From: Protonemura montana
Lineage: Eukaryota; Arthropoda; Insecta; Plecoptera; Nemouridae
Direction of reading: 5' to 3'
Length of the DNA: 64,000 bases
Assembly: GCA_947568835.1 (NCBI GenBank)
Contig: OX387607.1
Location: 2,790,001 to 2,854,000, forward strand
Shown here in pieces: positions 26,229 through 39,221 of the stretch. The notes under the pieces are model-generated. The model searched no databases. It was not told the DNA's origin and was given only the letters and a program-made list of their open reading frames with translations. The position numbers were made by a program, and so were the translations under genes. The first letter of the stretch is position 1. The number at the start of each line of letters is the position of its first letter.

Positions 26229-28919
26229 TTCCTTTTTAAACATTCACCTCGTCCTCGTTTACGTTTTTGAACATACATAGAAACATTTATCAACTTTTAG
26301 ACACTCTTGGCACACTGTTTTTTTATAAATATGTAATTTTTAAGGGTTTTATCTCCGGCCTGACCTTTGCTCGCATATGCGTTAAGTAAACTCTTAATTT
26401 ACTTTATGTAATGCATGTGGTATTTGCTCACTACAGATAGTAGATCTTAACTACTACCGTGAGACTTTTAACTGTGACTTCTGGCTCGATGGATAATTAA
26501 TAGTTTTTCGAAACTAATGGTGGTCCTCCTATCCCATTATATACACTCTTGAACCTTGAAATCATAATTACATAGAACCAAAGCAAAACAATTTCAAAAT
26601 TTGATGCCAAAAATATGTTACAATAGGATGCAAGCCTTGAATTAATTAACTTCTCTTGGTCATCTAAAGAAGACTTCTCTGCTTGATGTTCATTAAAATA
26701 AATGAGCACGAAAGTTAATTTTTAATTGAAGGCTGGATAGGTTTTGCATGATTAATTGTTTTTGAATGGGAGTACCTTCGCGTGTTCTTTTTTCTTTACA
26801 GCAGGTCAACCGTAAAGTTAAAATAAAGTGTAGGTAGGTATGCCTAATTCATGACCGAGCAACAATTTCATGCAATTAAAAGTCGAAATTGTGATGGCTT
26901 AAAAGTAATTACTATTTTCCCAAAGAAGCTATAAAAAAAAACAAAAATGATCACGACAGCTTTCAGCCATCTAGATACAAATACTGTATGACAGCCTATT
27001 AGTGATGATATTTTACGGTATGACGTCAAACACACATACCTTTACAACATCACAATTCACGTGAAATCGTGGCTTAGATATAAAAATAAAAAAACATAAA
27101 AAGTGATTTGGATTTTGATCTTGAATCTTTCTCAAGGCTAGAGGAAGTTTGCTAAGTTTATACGTGACCAGTTTTCCTCATTAGATATCGATTCGATGCA
27201 TATATTTACTTCTATATCTACAAACATAACCATGTTTTCTCATAAACTGTCAATTTTTTAAATCTTGAACTTGTAAGCAATCTTGATCATTGATTAGTGA
27301 CCACATGTAGACTTCGTAGTATCGGCGTATCGGCAGCGAAGCATGACCCAACACGATAAGTATATATTTTCTTGTATTGTGCACTAGTTTAGACTAACAA
27401 TTGCTAGAGACCAATGTAGGTAATTCCCGCTCTAAACCTTGGACGTCAAATGTAAAACAAAACAACGTGCACATCGTCTCGCCATTCACGAGTTGTTTTA
27501 CTGGGGAAATTATTCGCCTACTTTTTGACATAAACTTCACGGAATGTCACGCACGATCAAATCCGTCCAACCATTATTTTAAAGGTCACTTTCAGAAAAA
27601 GCTAATTGGATAATTTTTCGGAAGTCCAGAGATGTAGAACGAAATAAACTTCCTTTATAGAAAGCATGTATTACATGCCGGATATTGTCAGCCAATCACA
27701 GACGGTGTTTCAACCTTACAGGGATGTTACCCCCGAATTAATCTGGGTAAAACTTGAACTCTGCCTGGTGATCCGGCACCTTATTACCTCACTGCTATCA
27801 CACTTATAGCAAAATTGCAAAATAACTGTCAAAACCAACACAGTTTGACTCCTTTGTTCCCATGACGTAAACGCTAAGAATTCAAAATAACTGGAGTTAT
27901 ACCGTCTTCACTGCTCTGTCCCCGGTTGGCCCTTTTCTCTGTCCCATGAAATTGATGTTAAAGGCCAGCTACGTCAAGGATAGTGCACACATCTACGCAT
28001 TGGTGAAAGTGATTTGTTTGCTCGAGGCTTGTCATGTGATCGAAGTGACCACTGAGAAGTGTCATCTCATATTTTAGATATCGCTCTTCAATCCCCCCTC
28101 CAACAATCCCAACAAAGTTCAATTGTTACCGCAGAGTTCATTTTAAATATGGAGGTAATATGTTACCGTTGTGACCTACCCCAAATTTTATTCAAATCGC
28201 GAAAAAGGTTAACTGTGACCTATAAGGAGGTCTCAAATCTAAAAATATTTTTAAGAGGGCGAGGAAAATTCGACAATTTGGAGGACATATTTCTAAATAT
28301 CAAATCGTGAGAGTCAATCAATTCTGCAGGTGACTGATGAGAATTGTGAAGTGGAAAATGTTCTCGCACTTTTGCTTTCCAACCTTTCCCCCCTTCTTCC
28401 ACTGTTTAATCATCTCTCCGGGCGATCATTATCGTTAAATTGAATGAATTGCTGACTTGAGCTGCTTGGATAAACATTGCAATCTATGACGCGTAATTAT
28501 TTGAAATTTTAATCTCCAGACTCTGTTGTAATTTCTTCACAGCTTCATTGTTTCTCAACAAACCCCCGCATGCTATTTAATGATTGTTTAATATAAGTAG
28601 GCGACGATTATTTGTGGGGGTACCAACCACCAAGTGAAGAGTGCACGATTTGCATAAGAATACATTGAATTTCGTGTAAGAAAATTCAGAATAACAATTG
28701 TACCAACTCGATATTAACAAAACAAATTACAACCTGCAACACTCGGTGTACCTGCGATGCAGCGTCTGTCAAGTAAAACCATTCTTACGAGGCGCCGTTT
28801 AAATGAGGCACTCTCAAAACAGTTGCTAAATGATTAGCTTACGCGGGAAGAACGTGTGGTCAAGATACTTTAGGGGTGAGCCATCAACCAAGCTATGACC
28901 GTACTACTCTTCCATCTTT

Positions 28920-29070
28920 ACCGTTGTTCGAGTTGTACCGTCCTTCTGAAGGACGTTAGGCCTGTGGTCTCCTTGGCGTTCTTCTTCAGGAATTAGGATC
29001 CCTCCCCTTAAAGAACGATTTGGTTCATCATCTTCATCACCATTAGTGCGACTGCGCCAGTCATCTTTAT
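28920..29070 (+). mobile_element. 5S-SINE family, internal fragment (copy F)
   Basis: CCGTTGTTCGAGTTGTACCG, CCTTCTGAAGGACGTTAGGC and a TTCATCATCTTCATCACC-like end match the middle and 3' body of the family. The head and first body half are missing. Confidence 0.7.
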
Positions 29071-29249
29071 TCACTGCTGGAAATCATCCAATTAATCAAC
29101 CTCCACTCAAAGGTAAATCGTCGTCCCTGATTCTGTCGAGCAGCGAAGTACCTGGAAACGTTAGGCGATCAGTCAATTGCGTAAATTGACAATCGGGCCG
29201 ATAATTCGAGGTCGTGCCATCAGCCAGGTGCGACGACAATGGTGCATTC

Positions 29250-29312
29250 GGGTGGTGGTGCTGGTGGTGATGGTGGTGGCGGTGGTGATGGTGGTGGTGG
29301 TGGTGGTAGAGA
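29250..29312 (+). repeat. GGT-rich simple repeat
   Basis: Imperfect (GGT)n with GAT and GCT variants. The open frame that crosses it, running mostly to Val/Met, is a by-product of the repeat. Confidence 0.85.
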
Positions 29313-32300
29313 GGTGGATGGTTATTGGACGTCGAGGGGACGCGGAGATTCGACGAGGACAGGTTTCAGTCCCTCAGGGCAGCGCCGGTGTTTTGTACAA
29401 AACTGAGCGAGTTTGGTCAGCGTTCTCACTTGGAAGCTGTCTGTCTGCAGAGAGGTAAGTCACCGGCGAGGTGTTTTCTTTAACTACACGCACTTATGTA
29501 ATTAGCATGTCCTTGAGTCACCAGCGGTCCAGATTCTTTACATTCGGATGTTAAGTCTTGTTTGGGATTTGTAATGGAATCGTCGATTTGTAGCCAAATT
29601 TCCTATGACAAGTTATTTTGGATTTTCGATTCCCTGCGGTCAATATTTACTTCTAAAGCGATTCCACTTTCTTATTGATTTAATTTTTAAGGCCTGTGAG
29701 AGGAATCATGGCTTTTCAGCACTTTGTGTAATCAGGGAGATTGTGTAAGGGTTTGATTTTTCAGTAAATCGTTGCAGAATGTTTTAGTTCGTCGTAGAGC
29801 TCTGAAATCTACCCACATTATCAAAATCATCTGCGTAAAATGTGACAACAGCAAAATTCACAGAGCTGTTCATATATATGTTCTTTTTTTTTGGAGTTGG
29901 TACAAGTATCCAAAACATTCTAGTTTTTACTATTACTAACATATTATCATCTTTGTCATGGTCGATTTCGGAAACGATATTATATTATCAACTATCAGAA
30001 TGTTTTCTTTGGAGTTTGAACAGCTAATAAGTGCAAGGTAATTTATAAAACTCACGTAAAGTTCCCTTTCCCCCAAACATATCTGATTTGTTTATGCCAT
30101 GTTCACCTAGTTTGTCAGCTGCTGTCTCACGCGAAAGAGTTGTGTAATTTGCAGACGAATAGCGACCTACCTATTGAATACCAGTATATTCGGACCAGTA
30201 AACCTACAATTATCAAGTAGATATATTATATGAAATTACAAAACCATTCAAAACCATTGGCACATGGTACCAATAATCGCCGTTCGCGCCATAATAACCG
30301 GTCACTGCTCGCTAATGAAAACAAATGCCGTTACACTGCATCGAATTTTTTGAAATCGGCACGGTGCATCCTGGTTTCTGCGTGCTGACAGAAGAATGAC
30401 AGTTGATTTGGAGGACTCTCAATCAGACAAATGATTGATTGCTCGAACTGATGATTATGTCGAACAAGGCTAGCCGGTATTGCCGATTTTGTATTCGTAT
30501 TTAAACCAATTTGCACACTCACGTCAAGCGGCTTATAAAATTGTTCATCGATGCGTGGCAGGCACGAATACTCATGCGGCGTTTTGTCACAAATCACATC
30601 ATTGATGCTAGACATGCTACGCCTAATTTAATCAATTCATCTGTCAGTTGATTCTATTGGAATAGGGACAAATCTTTTTGAATTCGCCAACGTATTAACC
30701 ATTTTGGTTGCGAATCTAACTCGCACAGGGGAGGTGGACTTTCGGTTGTTTACTAGAGTCGTAGTATATGATTTGAAACATGAAATGATTTATGCATGAA
30801 AGCTCTAGCGAATTATGCACTCGGTGTAGAAATCATTTGCGCTGCATTTTGGTGAAGTAACTGTGCTGGGGTGTTAGTGAAACAATTATACAAGTGAAGG
30901 CATTGACTGTTGTAGTGGTAGCGTACATAGATAGTTGACATTGTGCAGGTAGGTCGCTAATTCTCACTGCTTTTGTGTGATTAAACATTTTTATGGGATT
31001 TTTAGCAACACGGTTGGACATCGACAGGTGTGCACTCGACGTGAGGAAGAAACTATTTTGAACTTTAACGACTGGAAACACCAGCAACATCCATGCATTA
31101 TGACATCGAAATATATTGCATTAGTGAAGTAATATCAAGCTTTCAATGTAGTAATACCAGTCTGTGAACTCCATGCATGCGGGCAAGCAATTTTCAGGTG
31201 CACTCGTTGCATTAATGATATCTTTTAATGGTATTGTCTCCAAGTATTTCATGGTATTTACGATCTTTTTCCAGTTTTATCCGAATAGGTAATTAGTTAT
31301 TTCTATGCTCCTGGAATTATTATTTTCTGCCTCAAACCTGAATATCCGGCATACAATCATAAAGAAACATTTCAAATAATTAATTTAGTTAATATTCACT
31401 TTTTTCTGAATGATACCATGATTTCTTAAACCCCGCAGGTACACTGTAAGCCAACGTGTTTTACCGTAAAAATAAAACAAATAAAATAATTTGTTTTGTT
31501 GGCCAACCCCTTTTTTATTTCTAAAATAAATCAGATTGCTTAAACTACGCAGGTGTCCACCGTGGACCGACGCGGTCTATCGTCTATAAGGTCACACCAG
31601 ATATAAATGAGTTTTTATAGGTTTTATAGCTCACAATCTATTTGCTACCACCAAAACGCCAACAATGTTTACCCTTCAGTTCAGCAATTGGCCAAGAAAC
31701 CCAAAATACTGACTTCCGTGTTTGTCAACTAGCTCACACACACTGACTCATAACGATTCGAAAATAGTGACAAAAGAAACTCATTTGCATAAGCACTGAC
31801 TGACCAGTCGATACGTACCTACCTCATGTATATGTGTAGATTCATACCAACATTCTAATTTCCAAGCCAAGTAGCCCGAGGATACTGCTTTTATACTACT
31901 GGTAGCGATGAAACCAATGTAACCATTCCGACGGTCGCTTGGTAGTAAAAGCCTGACCCTTAGGAAGGGTTGATCATTGGCTTTATAGAATAAAAGCAAC
32001 GATATGGCATAATTGACAGATGTCTCTTATGCAATTTGGGACAATCTCGCACCTACAATTGAGTGAAGTTTACTATGGAGAAGAGGGTGGGTGACAAAAA
32101 ACGCCACACATTTTCAGTTTTTTGAACCATAATATTCCATAACAAATTTTTTTGTATAATGTTTCATATTCAAACTCCAAAAAAATGTAATTTTAGTTTC
32201 ATTCACAAATTTAAATAAATTTTAATATGTGATTGATTTCAATTGTATATCTTCACCTGTTCAAATGGAACAAGCAAGGGCAGTAAGCGCAGACGAATAT

Positions 32301-33607
32301 AATTGTTTCATCTATCAGACCTGCCAGACAGACACATATGATTGTCCAATATCGTGACAGACCAGACCGTGAGTTCACACTCTAACGACTAGAGACGTGC
32401 AAACACATAGATAAGCGACAAGGGAATTATCTGGCACACGAACGTAGTCTAAGCAGATCGTATGATGGCTGGGTGCTGCATACACTCATGGACCCATGGA
32501 CAGAGTCCTCCGCCACCTCCCCCCTAACAAAGCGAACACGACTCTTTCTGGGACTTGTGACATTGACTCGACGCTGTACATTCTCTAGTAGCAATTAATT
32601 CTCTAAGTGACAATTTGCATAGTTTGATAACACACCTTTGCCATTTATTATACCTTTTAAGTGTTTTTCTCCCTGAGCTCCTCCTCTTCTTGAGCAACGC
32701 CCGATGCCAGAGGAAATCAAGCAGGACGAAAATATTATTTCAATTATACGTTAGGTTTGCGCACGATCGAGGTGCATTGGTACCTGCAGATGTGTACTTA
32801 CGCAAATAAATACATACACATACATATCTACATGCATACAGATCACCAAGTTGCTAATAATTGCAAAAATATTACTGTCTTTCTTTGATTTTTTTGTAAA
32901 ATCTCTCTCAAAATATGTTCACATGAATGTACATACCTCACAAATATTCCTCTCGGAGTTTGATTTTATTTTTTGTACCTTTACGGATTTTGCAGAGTTT
33001 ATTTTTATTTTTTGAAGTCGATAATTTCTCATAGCTTTCACGTCGTGCTGGGTTTTCCTGTCAAGACAGTTTTTCAAACAGGCGCAACGTGCGTCATCAA
33101 GTCCATGAAGAGCAGACTCCTTTCCATTTCGTAGCGCGTAGTCTTGGCAAACTTGATTTTGATTATACGTTCATTAATTCGATGACTTCAGCTTGATAAG
33201 GAAATCCGGTAGAATCAGGTCTCTGAGAGCAGGTTTCTTGAGATGTCTCCACCGATAGCAATCTGCAATCTGCAGTGTGCACCCATGTCAAGACTTGAGC
33301 CTCTCTGAAAAGGTTTAACCTGCAAAATCACCAATCGGTTGACGCGCGTCAAAACCCAAATAACAAAAAGAGGTTTTCGCTTTTGAGAATAATAAAACCC
33401 TTGGATTCTGTTTAGCAAAAACACTTCGGTACATTCACTTCATATTCACTTCATATTTCGGTACATTGTGTGAGTTTGGCCGGGAGGATGGTATTTATGG
33501 CGACCTCGAGCCCACTAACGAATCAGTGTCCGGTAATATGTAACATATTCTCAGTTCACAAATATATTTGGTAAATTACTTGTCGCTTATCTCCGTGGAA
33601 GTGAAAC

Positions 33608-33664
33608 TTTAAAAACCTTTTAGTTCGGCCAGTCTACAATCTCCATCTTTGTGTTTCAGCCGCC
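33608..33664 (+). promoter_or_regulatory. Yellow-family gene start region: TATA-like box or 5' UTR splice acceptor
   Basis: TTTAAAAA at 33608-33615 is followed by GGCCAGTCTAC (initiator-like A at 33631). This would be a core promoter with a short leader, although the 23-base spacing is tight. Alternatively, TTTGTGTTTCAG at 33648-33659 is a good acceptor, which would place the ATG (33665) just inside exon 2. The sequence alone does not decide between them. Confidence 0.4.
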
Positions 33665-35059
33665 ATGAGGAACACACAGGCCCTCCTGCTTCTGGCTTGC
33701 CTTGCCGCCGCCTCAGCACAAAACACCAAGTTGAAAGAGATATTCACATGGAAGCAACTCGACTTCAACTACCCTAACGATGATGCTCGTGAGACCGCGA
33801 AGCTGACCGGCGAATTCGTCCCCAAGAACAACCTTCCCTTGGGCGTGGAAGTGTGGCGAAACCGCGTCTTCGTCACGGTCCCCCGCTGGAAAGCCGGTGT
33901 GCCCGCGTCCCTAACGTACTCCATCTACGACCCATCCGTAACAACCAGCTCCCCGAGACTTATCCCGTATCCCAACTGGGAGACAAACGCCCTGCCGAAG
34001 GAAGGCGCTTCGGAGAACGATACGCACATCATCTCGACGTTCCGTGTCCGCGTTGACGCGTGCGACAGACTGTGGGTGATGGACACGGGCCTTGCCGACA
34101 TCCTAGGCACGCCGAAATCGTACAACGCTCCCCAGATTCTCATATACGATTTGCATACCGACGAACTGGTCAAGAAGTTCACGATCCCAGCCGAACACAT
34201 TAAAGAGCACACTTTCTTTGCGAATATCGTCGTCGACACGGACGGCGAGAAAAGCTGCGAAAACGCATTCGCGTACATCCCCGACCTTGGCAGTTACGCA
34301 GTCGTTGTTTACAGCCTGAAAGACAACGATTCGTGGAGGGTCAAGCATCACTACTTCAACTTCGACCCCCTCAACGGCGATTACAACGTCGGTGGCGTCA
34401 ACTTCCAGTGGACCGACGGCGTGTTCGGCATCGCCCTGTCCAAACGCAACGAAGACGGATTCAAGACAGCGTACTTCCACGCTTTGTCGAGCACCAACGA
34501 GTTCACGGTGTCCACTGAGATCCTGAGGAACAAGACGGCAGCGTCTGACAGCTACCACTCGTTCAAACTGCTCGGCAGTCGTGGACCCAACACTCAGTCT
34601 TCAGCGTCGTTCCTCGATGAGGAGTCTGGGGTTTTGTTCTATACACAGGTCAACAGAGATGGGGTTGGCTGTTGGAATACCAAGGATTCGGAGTATTCCG
34701 AAGCGACTCAGGGACTGGCAACTCAGGACAACGAGACGTTTGTCTTCACCAACGACTTGAAGGTGGATCGGGACAGCAACTTGTGGGTGCTGTCTGACAA
34801 GATGCCGGCGTTCATCTACAGGGAGTTGGACCCTGAGCAGGTTAACTTCAGGATCTTCACGGCGACCGTGAAGGATGCCATCCGGGGGACGGTGTGCGAG
34901 CGTCTTAGCGTTGACGCGGGAAAGAAGGAGGAGATGAAGGTTGTGGCCTCCGAAGAGCACAGAGAGGAGATGAAGATTGAGCGAGAGGAGAATGATAGCC
35001 CGAAACAGGTCGTGAGGACTGTTTCGAACGTGATGAGGAGCTTTAGCAGGAAGTCTTAA
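33665..35059 (+). CDS. Yellow / major royal jelly protein family protein, intronless coding region (464 aa)
   Basis: A secreted six-bladed propeller protein of the Yellow family. Members act in cuticle melanisation and some convert dopachrome. The catalytic role of this member is unknown. Residues 1-19 form a signal peptide (MRNTQALLLLACLAAASAQ). Family strings follow in order: LKEIFTWKQLDFNYPNDDAR, GVEVWRNRVFVTVPRWKAGV, PASLTYSIYDP, LIPYPNWETN, RVDACDRLWVMDTG, ANIVVDT, FAYIPDLGSYAVVVYS, GVNFQWTDGVFGIALS, SYHSFKLLGSRGPN, VGCWN and DSNLWVLSDKMPAFIY. The length is normal for the family. A charged Glu/Lys/Arg tail (about 420-464) follows the conserved domain. It most resembles Yellow and Yellow-c-like proteins, but I cannot fix the orthologue. 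The coding region is GC-rich and has no intron, unlike its neighbours. Confidence 0.93.
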   Translation: MRNTQALLLLACLAAASAQNTKLKEIFTWKQLDFNYPNDDARETAKLTGEFVPKNNLPLGVEVWRNRVFVTVPRWKAGVPASLTYSIYDPSVTTSSPRLIPYPNWETNALPKEGASENDTHIISTFRVRVDACDRLWVMDTGLADILGTPKSYNAPQILIYDLHTDELVKKFTIPAEHIKEHTFFANIVVDTDGEKSCENAFAYIPDLGSYAVVVYSLKDNDSWRVKHHYFNFDPLNGDYNVGGVNFQWTDGVFGIALSKRNEDGFKTAYFHALSSTNEFTVSTEILRNKTAASDSYHSFKLLGSRGPNTQSSASFLDEESGVLFYTQVNRDGVGCWNTKDSEYSEATQGLATQDNETFVFTNDLKVDRDSNLWVLSDKMPAFIYRELDPEQVNFRIFTATVKDAIRGTVCERLSVDAGKKEEMKVVASEEHREEMKIEREENDSPKQVVRTVSNVMRSFSRKS

Positions 35060-35155
35060 TTGCATTATTTTTTTATGTTTTGGTAAATTTTGTTTCATCA
35101 CAGGATGTAGTGGGAAATATTTTTAGAATTTACTGAGGTTGACCAGTAAATATTA

Positions 35156-35161
35156 AATAAA
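35156..35161 (+). terminator. polyadenylation signal of the Yellow-family gene
   Basis: AATAAA lies 97 bases after the TAA stop and is followed by a GT/T-rich stretch (GCGTTGTGTTATGTAATTTT), the usual downstream element. Confidence 0.7.
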
Positions 35162-35737
35162 AATGTCCATAAAATGCGTTGTGTTATGTAATTTTTGTGC
35201 TTCGTGCAATCCACCCTTGTATTTAGTATTTTTTAAGACAAGGATTTTGGAATGACGATGAACTGACAGAATTACTACGTTGGTGACGCTGAAGACTAAA
35301 AACAAGGGTACAATTGGCGATATTCCAATGTCATTTCACAAGCAGCTTCTGTTAATTGTTTGTTAGATAATTCGGACTGAAATTTTACTTCATACATCCC
35401 AGTAGACTCTTGAGCCTACTTAGTACTACCACAGGATACAGATACAGGATGAGACCCAGGAACCAAATCAATTTGTTGAACACAGAACAATTCTTGCATT
35501 TAGTTAGCGCTGTCTTGCGGTGTCCCAACAAATACTCAAGACATACTTCAATTTCAAAATTACCTAAACGGAAATAAACTTCACATGAAAAGCACGCGGC
35601 TTGTACTTAAATTTCTAAAATACATTTTCCAGTTTCGCAAATGTTGCTGAACGTCATTCATTTTTCAAAGTTTGATGGGCATATGAAGTTCAATGAGTCG
35701 ACGCTAGAAGCGACAGGACAAAACAACACTCACAAAA

Positions 35738-38700
35738 ATGGCCGTCAGAACTTACGGGGACAAGCCTGTCAGTTTTCAAATCGATGGAGCTGGCGAATAT
35801 TTTTGTATTGGGTCGGAGGTAAGTGATTTATGTTACGAAAACGTAATTTTCTTCTTTATTTATTATGTCTCTTGCTTTATGCTACGCCAGAATGGCTAAA
35901 AACTCGGTTTGCATCGGCGGCTTACATTTTTAGGTTGGAAACTACCTCCGACTCTTCCGAGGGTCTCTATACAAGAAGTACCCTGGTATGTTTCGGAGGA
36001 GCATCACAAATGACGAGAGAAAAAAGCTTGTTGAAATCGGATTGAGTCAGCACGTTTTAGCGTCCAGTGTATCGTTACTACGGGCAGCGGAAGTCGAAGA
36101 CATCATTGACGGTAACGATGAGAAATACAAGGCGGTATCTGTTCACTCTTCGGAACCACCATTACCAAGAGAAGGAAAGTCCAAGAAAAGTATGCCTTGG
36201 GTGCCGTCCATTCCAAACAGCTCCCACCTTGATGCCGTGCCTCAGGCAACGCCAATAAATCGCAACCGTGTTAACAACAAGAAAGTGAGGACGTTTCCTC
36301 TCTGGTAAGACCCAGTATGATCAGAAATATCATTTAGAGCTCCACTTATTTCTAGCATCCTTGATAATAATTTCTCGCTCTTTATTTTATCAGCTTTGAT
36401 GATACTGATCCAGCCATCATAATTGAGAATGCCTCTCAGATGGAATTCCTTGTACCGATTCGTCTGGACATGGAGATTGAAGGGCAGAAGCTTCGAGATA
36501 CTTTCACGTGGAATAAACATGGTGAGCATGCACGTTATTTACACTTAAATCTACACTAACCTAAAACCACTAATAACCAGATTGTTCTCTATCTATGCAA
36601 AATCAAAAACATGAACTAGGTATTCTAGTTAGATATATCTTTATGTTGGTATGTTATCAGGGTATCAATTGAATGTGAATTGAATGTGATAGCTTCAGTC
36701 TCCACCGAATTACTGTCTTTGTCCCACAGTATATTCAAACACTCCTTGTCACTTAACTTTTTCCAAAAAAACTGTAATTTTGCCTTAAATTTATAGCAAA
36801 AGTCACTTTGTCTGAATCTGGATACAATTTCCTGGGAGTTGGATTATTATGAAGCTAGACTAGTCGATGCATTGCACTGCATTCTTAATTATTGGCTGCA
36901 AATAATAGTATTTGTCATGGTTTTATAACCCTTTCTGTGACTTCAGGCCTCTGTAGTACCATTTACCAAACCATTTACCAGCTACGTACATACTAAACAA
37001 AGCCCTTGCGCTTTGTTTCAGAGAGCCAGATCACTCCCGAGCAGTTTGCCGAGGTGCTCTGCGACGACCTGGACTTGAACCCGCTGACGTTTGTCCCGGC
37101 AATCGCTCAGGCAATTCGCCAGCAAGTTGACGGCTTCCCGACAGACAATATGATCGAGGAGAATTGCGATCAGCGCGTCATCATCAAGCTCAACATTCAC
37201 GTCGGCAATACTTCGCTTGTCGATCAGGTAACTTTGTTGGATTCCCTTTAACAACGCTAATAGATAGCCTCACTGAGGCTTTGACTGCTTGCCTAGACAA
37301 TCTGTTTTGATTTGCAATCAGTATGATATCGATTTGGTAAACGTTACACAAAGCCGCTAAGCAGTACCTACACACAATGCTCTGCCTGGTTTTAAACTGT
37401 CAAAAATGCCCTTCCCTATCTTAGGATAAAATCTTATTTAAATTGCAAACGCTTGCAATGCGCGGGGTATTTTATTATTATCAACACTATAACCGTCTCA
37501 AAAATGGATGCCCAAACGGGGATCAAATCGGGGATTCCCATTTGGGCATCAATTTTTGAGACGGTTATGGTGTTGATAATATTAAAATACCCTTCCCTAT
37601 CTTATTGTAAGTATTAATGGAATTAAGTTTTAAAGTTATTTTGCCAAAATTTTAAGTTAGTTTATTTATAATAAAACCTGTTATTGAAAAACATCGATGA
37701 CTTCTGTGTCTATGCAGTATTTTTGCAACCCTGTAAACTGGTTGCGGGTCACTGGAGCTTTTTTAGGGCCGATAAACTCCTCGTATCAAAGCAATACAGG
37801 GAAACACTTCAAAATAAACACTGGTTAGTTTTGATGAGATAAGGAAATGCACGTTATGGAAGCAGATAAGGAGATTGTGACTGATTAAGAGAGGTTTTTT
37901 TACACTTTGGCTTCTCCGACCCAGTTACTTTAAGCAATTGACCTGGTTTTATCTAAATTTTGGAAAAGTACATATGAGTCCCAGCATTTGCTAATGGTTG
38001 TGGGAAATTTGTTGTCACATTCGTTTCTCTCTTGGCTCACAGGTCGAGTGGGACATGAGTGAGAAGGACAACAACCCGGAGACGTTTGCGATGAAGCTCT
38101 GCGCCGAGCTCGGTCTCGGCGGCGAGTTTGTGACGGCGATCGCATACAGCATCCGGGGGCAGCTCAGCTGGCATCAGCGCACGTATGCGTTCAGTGAAGC
38201 ACCCCTGCCTACCGTAGAGGTAAGTCCAACACCGTTTCCATTGGACTGCTGTTCATTTTGCTTGGATGTTAAGTCTGCGGCTAGATCTTGGTGCATGTTA
38301 GAACGGTACAACTCAAACGACAGGATTCCTCCATTAATCTGTCCCGTCTGGAGATTGAAAAGCAAGGCAAATGAAGTTGTAGTATTAACTTCAATTCCTC
38401 CAACCTCTCTTCCAAACAGAACTGGACATGTGTAAGATGGTCACCTAATACCTGACCCAGCGCAGTGTTGCTTAACTTTGGTGGCCATATGGCTACCTCC
38501 TACATTCAAACCCAATCTCCTTTGCATAGTAATTGTGTTTTTAACTGGTAAGTTTGGGTTCAAATACTGCATGAAGACTTTGTACATTACGCCCGGCCCA
38601 ACCTGGTCGGTAGCTGTCATTGCTCTTTAAAAAATATTGGCAGCAAGAAACATGCTCCGAGTTAAGCCGAAAGCAAACTTTCCTTCCAACCATGAACACG

Positions 38701-38957
38701 AAAGTTGCATGAGCACGGTGCCATGAGCATGAGCCATTGAGTTCCATCACTACATGCCAGGGCATAAATGCCTTACAACAGGCAACGCGTTGATCTTGTT
38801 CTGATTCTAGGTGCCGTTTCGCCCGCCTTCGGAGGCCGACCAGTGGGCTCCGTTCCTGGAGACTCTCACCGACGCCGAGATGGAGAAGAAGATCCGCGAC
38901 CAAGACCGTAACACGAGGAGAATGCGGCGGCTGGCCAACACTACGCCTGGATGGTAG
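35738..38957 (+). CDS. Snr1: SNF5-related protein 1 / SMARCB1, SWI/SNF (BAF) core subunit (complete, 369 aa)
   Basis: Core subunit of the Brahma/BAF chromatin remodeller; it contacts the nucleosome acidic patch. Six exons: 35738-35818, 35934-36304, 36394-36521, 37022-37227, 38043-38219 and 38811-38957, all with matching phases and GT-AG borders, ending TAG. Residues 1-110 or so are the winged-helix domain ([20 protein letters not shown]). A linker contains [14 protein letters not shown] and NSSHLDAVP. The two SNF5 repeats follow: [21 protein letters not shown] / [20 protein letters not shown] and [16 protein letters not shown] / [20 protein letters not shown]. The C-terminal basic helix is [18 protein letters not shown]. 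The length is close to fly Snr1 (370) and human SMARCB1 (385). The start lies 679 bases after the Yellow-family stop. Confidence 0.96.
37438..37605. mobile_element. palindromic pair of tRNA-SINE tails in Snr1 intron 4
   Basis: Left arm 37465-37522 and right arm 37535-37592 are reverse complements with a few mismatches, around a 12-base loop. Each arm is the SINE tail seen at 1-170 and 23578-23660 (TTTGGGCATC, TTTTTGAGACGGTTATGGTG). Outside the left arm, AAATTGCAAACGCTTGCAAT is the terminal motif of the same tail. The tRNA heads are lost or reduced at the centre. Confidence 0.8.
38288..38490 (-). mobile_element. 5S-SINE family, truncated copy (copy G) in Snr1 intron 5
   Basis: Minus strand: CCACCAAAGTTAAGCAACAC, TGCGCTGGGTCAGGTATTAG, TCTGTTTGGAAGAGAGGTTG and then GGAATCCTGTCGTTTGAGTT. 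The start of the head and the 3' third of the body are missing. Confidence 0.75.
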
Positions 38958-39215
38958 ATCCGTCGTCGCCGATTCATTCCTTCGATTCTGTATCGCATAT
39001 TTCTCCTGAAATTTTATTGTATTTGATGTCTGTAGCTTAACGAGTCTCATTCTATGTAATATTGATGATTAAAATCCAAAAACTGTACTTCAGACTATTT
39101 GTGATTATAAAATGCTTAATCAGTAATCTGTAAGCCATTAATCACTAAATGCTATGAACATGTGGAATCGTTTTTATCTTTAAGTGTGTACTTGATGATA
39201 TGTTTGCATATCTGA

Positions 39216-39221
39216 AATAAA
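39216..39221 (+). terminator. polyadenylation signal of Snr1
   Basis: AATAAA lies 259 bases after the Snr1 stop, before the citrate-carrier start at 39545. Confidence 0.6.

Larger units (their letters stand above)
24322..33664. other. 9.3-kb interval between HIRA and the Yellow-family gene; no gene recognised
   Basis: AT-rich DNA without credible coding frames. It contains candidate HIRA polyadenylation signals (AATAAA at 25085 and 25477), a 23-base poly-C run at 25662-25684, the second 114-bp minisatellite array, a 5S-SINE fragment and a (GGT)n-rich stretch. A strong-looking donor, AGAGAG-GTAAGT at about 29455, could close a distant 5' UTR exon, but nothing else supports that. Confidence 0.6.

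Noticed and set aside
29177-29458. 93-codon frame rich in Val/Met
   Set aside because: It is driven by the GGT-rich simple repeat. No motif is recognisable.
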